A stretch of 8,536 nt of DNA from Ardenticatenia bacterium (GTDB lineage Bacteria; Chloroflexota; Anaerolineae; Aggregatilineales; Ch27), in contig JALSTC010000672.1 of the NCBI GenBank assembly GCA_026983935.1, positions 1 to 8,536 on the forward strand. Direction: 5' to 3'. Shown in pieces: positions 6,298-8,536 of the stretch. Below the pieces are notes generated by a model that did not search any database, was not told the origin of the DNA, and saw only the letters and a program-made list of their open reading frames with translations. Within the stretch, counting starts at the first letter, position 1, and each line of letters begins with the position of its first letter. The translations under genes were made by a program, and so were the position numbers.

Positions 6298-6325
6298 TAA
6301 CGACGACTTTTGGATGTGGTATGCT
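6298..6325 (+). promoter_or_regulatory. Candidate extended -10 promoter of the AlaX gene
   Basis: TATGCT (6320-6325) is preceded by TGG, which gives the TGn extension of an extended -10 element. A weak -35, TTAACG, lies 16 bases upstream at 6298-6303. The start would be near 6331, about 35 bases before the ATG at 6367. The rest of the 194-base divergent region holds an AT-rich patch (6236-6280) but no convincing Fur box. Confidence 0.4.
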
Positions 6326-6366
6326 TGCGCTGTATGGGTGCAGGTGCATGGCAAGGAGCGGGGACG

Positions 6367-7086
6367 ATGACCGAACTGCTGTACCAGACAGACAGCTATT
6401 TGCAGGAATTTGAGGGCGTTGTTGTGGCTGTGGATGAAGAGCAGCGGGCCGTTGTGCTGGATCGCACGGCTTTCTATCCTGGCGGGGGCGGCCAGCCTGC
6501 CGATCAGGGCATGCTGCTTGTTAACGATGCCCGGTATGTGGTCAGCAAAGCGAAGAAAGCCGGGGATGACGTGCTGCACTTTATCGAGGGCGATGCGCTG
6601 CCTGCGGTTGGCACTGCCGTACACGGGCAGATCAACTGGGAGCGCCGCTATCAACTGATGCGCACGCATACCGCCCTGCATATTCTGTGCGGTGTCGTCT
6701 GGCGAGATTACCATGCCAGCGTCACGGGTGGGAACATGGAGCCGCTCAAGGGCCGCATGGATTTTGAGTTCGAGCGGCTGAAAGGGGATCTGGTGCACGA
6801 GATCGAGGAAAAGATTAATATCGAGGTTGCTGCCGCCCGCCCGATTCGAGTTGCCATTCTGCCACGTGAAGAGGCCTTCCAGATACCCGATTTGATTCGC
6901 ACCAAGATCAACCTCCTGCCGGAAGGCATCACGCAGGTGCGAACCGTCGAAATTGAGGGGCTGGACCTGCAGGCGGACGGCGGCACGCATGTGGCCAACA
7001 CCTCGGAAGTAGGCCCCATACGCATCACGGACTACAAGAGCAAGGGGGGCATCAATAAACGCATTTACATTGCGCTGGACGCATAG
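6367..7086 (+). CDS. AlaX-type alanyl-tRNA editing hydrolase
   Basis: The 239-residue protein is a free-standing relative of the editing domain of alanyl-tRNA synthetase. The family hydrolyses mischarged Ser-tRNA(Ala), and in some cases Gly-tRNA(Ala), to prevent mistranslation. The N-terminal beta-barrel has DRTAFYPGGGGQPADQG (32-48), a hallmark of the medium-size AlaX class. The catalytic zinc core shows HTALH (101-105) and DGGTH (204-208), followed by VANTSEVG (209-216) and a closing KGGINKRIYI segment (226-235). In AlaRS the second metal motif is CxxxH; here the first position is Asp204. I recall the same DGGTH in other AlaX-M proteins, so this may be a subfamily trait. Length fits AlaX-M, and there is no synthetase domain. 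ATG 6367 is chosen because AAGGAG (6353-6358) lies 8 bases upstream; the in-frame TTG at 6310 and ATG at 6334 lack ribosome sites. It probably leads a cluster with the next two genes. Confidence 0.92.
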   Translation: MTELLYQTDSYLQEFEGVVVAVDEEQRAVVLDRTAFYPGGGGQPADQGMLLVNDARYVVSKAKKAGDDVLHFIEGDALPAVGTAVHGQINWERRYQLMRTHTALHILCGVVWRDYHASVTGGNMEPLKGRMDFEFERLKGDLVHEIEEKINIEVAAARPIRVAILPREEAFQIPDLIRTKINLLPEGITQVRTVEIEGLDLQADGGTHVANTSEVGPIRITDYKSKGGINKRIYIALDA

Positions 7087-7126
7087 CAGGGGCTTTCCGG
7101 GTGTCGGTTGGATAGGACGAGAGTAG

Positions 7127-7792
7127 ATGCTTCCACCTGTTGAAGTGGACGAGGTCCTTGTTGCGCAGGGGATTTACCAGCAGGTGCGCGAAGGACAGCC
7201 CACGCACATACAGGAATTCTGGTCACTGCACGCTTTGCCCGATCAGGCATTGAGCTGGCGCAGCCAGATAGTTTCCGGCGGTTCTCATTTGCTTTCCACC
7301 TGCTACCTGCTGCGTGACCCGACAATGCGGCCAGTGCAGATGATCTTTTTCTGGCGCTGGCAGGATGGGAGCCATGAGGTGGTAGAATATCGCTTTATGC
7401 CGGGCTACGTGACAATTCTGTATGGAGATCGAGTCCAGGAGATGATCCTGCCCGCCCGATATCAGTTATACGGCTGGCATACGATTACCGAGCATTTTCT
7501 ATGGCTGGATTATGATCGGCATGTGGCAGGAACACAGGACTTCATGCTGATCTGCCCCGGGATTCAGCAAGGGACACTCTGGCCCGGTTTGATGCCGCTG
7601 CAGGCGTCACTGGAGCAGAAGCAGATCGCGCCGGGGCAGGGTGGTCCGCAGCAGCATATTATCTTTGCGGTGGATCAGCCGGAGATCGGGCAGCAGCGGC
7701 TGCATTTCGATGCGTTTGGCGTCCCTGTGCGCTGGGAACTGCCAGATGAACGGCTGGAAGTTGTTCTGATGGATTATACACGGTTTGAGTGA
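7127..7792 (+). CDS. Conserved-looking hypothetical protein, 221 residues
   Basis: I do not recognise this family. The protein has no signal peptide and no membrane helix. It is rich in Trp, Tyr, Gln and His and looks mainly beta, with alternating strands (VQMIFFWRWQDGSHEVVEYRF at 70-90, GYVTILYGDRVQEMIL at 92-107). A YGWHTITEHFLWLDYD stretch (114-129) reads like the core of a ligand-binding beta-barrel or lipocalin-like sheet. A 'GGSHLLSTCYLL' segment (51-62) may be a hairpin. The end (RWELPDERLEVVLMDYTRFE) is another strand pair. The ATG at 7127 is preceded by a weak AGGA at 7114. It lies 40 bases after the AlaX stop and 15 bases before the TPR gene, so co-transcription is likely. It could be a small-molecule-binding or accessory protein; nothing in the sequence gives an enzyme signature. 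Confidence 0.7.
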   Translation: MLPPVEVDEVLVAQGIYQQVREGQPTHIQEFWSLHALPDQALSWRSQIVSGGSHLLSTCYLLRDPTMRPVQMIFFWRWQDGSHEVVEYRFMPGYVTILYGDRVQEMILPARYQLYGWHTITEHFLWLDYDRHVAGTQDFMLICPGIQQGTLWPGLMPLQASLEQKQIAPGQGGPQQHIIFAVDQPEIGQQRLHFDAFGVPVRWELPDERLEVVLMDYTRFE

Positions 7793-7807
7793 CGAAAAGG
7801 GTGGGTG

Positions 7808-8536
7808 ATGTTTCGTCGTTTTATCACATGGCTTGGGCCACAACGTGCCTGGGCATTGTTCTTGCTTCTGGGGGGGACTGGCGCGGTCAGCCTGATGCTT
7901 CAGGCTGTCGGGCCGGATGTGGCCTGGGTGGTGCCCGTCCAGAACGGGCTGCTGTTGATCTGGCTGGTCGGTACGGTGGTGATCCTGGTCAGCCGCCTGG
8001 ATTCCTTTGGGCGCAGGCCGCTGCTGATCTCTGTTGGCCCCTTGCTGATTGGTATCGCCGTTGGTCTGTTTGTGCCGCCCCTGCTGCCCTGGTTTGCAGG
8101 CGCGGGCCTGGGCTGGTTGATTGTGTCCCAGTTCATTCTGCGTCGTGGTGTCCGGCGGGAGTACCGTCAGGCCATCCAACATCTGCGCCGGGGGGAGTAT
8201 GATCAGGCTGTGCAGATCATGAACGGTCTGATTCGCGCGGAGCCGGAAGACAGCGCACACTACCGCTTTCGGGCAGAACTGCGCCGCCTGCAGGGGAAGC
8301 CCGGACGCGCCCTGCAGGATTATCGCCGCATTATCGAGCTGGAGCCGGATTCCGGCGTGGGCTACAACGGCCTGGCCGAGGTCTATCTGCAGGAGGGTGA
8401 TTTTGAGCAGGCGCTTACCTATGCGCAGCAGGCTTATGCGCGTGAGCCGGATCACTGGGTGGCTCCCTATAATCTGGGCATGGTCGAGGACCGGCTTGGC
8501 ATGGCATCAGAGGCTGTGGAACACCTGCAGGCTGCA
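7808..8536 (+). CDS. Membrane-anchored TPR protein, 3' truncated by the window
   Basis: The frame is open from ATG 7808 to the window end (243 residues, no stop). Four hydrophobic segments (about 13-34, 39-61, 71-90 and 91-111) form an N-terminal membrane domain. Tetratricopeptide repeats follow, in about 34-residue steps: about 114-147 (GEYDQAVQIMNGLIRAEPED), 148-181 (GKPGRALQDYRRIIELEPDS), 182-215 (GDFEQALTYAQQAYAREPDH) and the start of a fourth from 216. The arrangement suggests a scaffold that holds partners at the inner membrane; by the positive-inside trend (RRGVRREYR, 112-120) the repeats are probably cytosolic. AAGGG at 7798-7802 serves as ribosome site, and the gene follows the hypothetical gene by 15 bases. 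A link to the AlaX gene is positional only. Confidence 0.82.
   Translation, partial: MFRRFITWLGPQRAWALFLLLGGTGAVSLMLQAVGPDVAWVVPVQNGLLLIWLVGTVVILVSRLDSFGRRPLLISVGPLLIGIAVGLFVPPLLPWFAGAGLGWLIVSQFILRRGVRREYRQAIQHLRRGEYDQAVQIMNGLIRAEPEDSAHYRFRAELRRLQGKPGRALQDYRRIIELEPDSGVGYNGLAEVYLQEGDFEQALTYAQQAYAREPDHWVAPYNLGMVEDRLGMASEAVEHLQAA

Noticed and set aside
6310..6366. Longer AlaX start at TTG 6310 or ATG 6334
   Set aside because: Neither has a ribosome site, the added residues are low-complexity Gly/Ala, and the ATG at 6367 gives the usual AlaX N-terminus with AAGGAG 8 bases upstream.
6268..6990. Minus-strand open frame of 240 codons opposite AlaX
   Set aside because: The plus strand encodes a complete AlaX protein with all its motifs, and the opposite frame has no recognisable feature.
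7607..8455. Minus-strand open frame of 282 codons
   Set aside because: Its Gln/His/Pro-rich composition is the antisense image of the hypothetical and TPR genes, which have coherent domains on the plus strand.

Overview
The window looks like bacterial chromosome of moderately high GC. The gene types suggest Chloroflexota (an Anaerolineae-like lineage): a GT39-like membrane glycosyltransferase with a long soluble tail, a PadR regulator beside a Gly-rich small protein, an AlaX editing protein and a membrane TPR protein. This is inference from gene style; there is no rRNA or other phylogenetic marker. I see no mobile element, CRISPR array, tRNA or rRNA. No gene-free stretch exceeds 300 bases.

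Bases 1-1927 hold three genes. First is the 3' end of a cation diffusion facilitator (CDF) metal exporter, carrying three tandem cytoplasmic dimerisation domains and closed by a rho-independent terminator. Next is a PadR-family repressor gene with a near-consensus sigma70 promoter and, directly over its start point, a perfect 32-bp palindrome that is almost certainly its own operator. The repressor is followed, with an 8-base overlap, by a small His/Gly/Arg-rich protein of unknown function, and a second clear terminator closes this two-gene unit.

Bases 1985-4432 encode a large multi-pass GT-C (PMT/ArnT-like) glycosyltransferase starting at TTG. It converges on a minus-strand pair: an EamA (DMT) transporter (5597-4488), lying downstream of a Fur-family regulator (6172-5687). 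A hairpin terminator separates those two, so they may be only partly co-transcribed. The Fur-like protein keeps its four structural-zinc cysteines, but the usual sensory metal ligands appear replaced.

From the divergent promoter region (6173-6366) a plus-strand cluster runs to the window edge: an AlaX-type alanyl-tRNA editing hydrolase, an unrecognised 221-residue protein, and a membrane-anchored TPR protein cut off by the window end. The best candidates for something undescribed are the self-regulated PadR plus small-protein module with its double operator, and the Fur-like protein with an altered sensor site.
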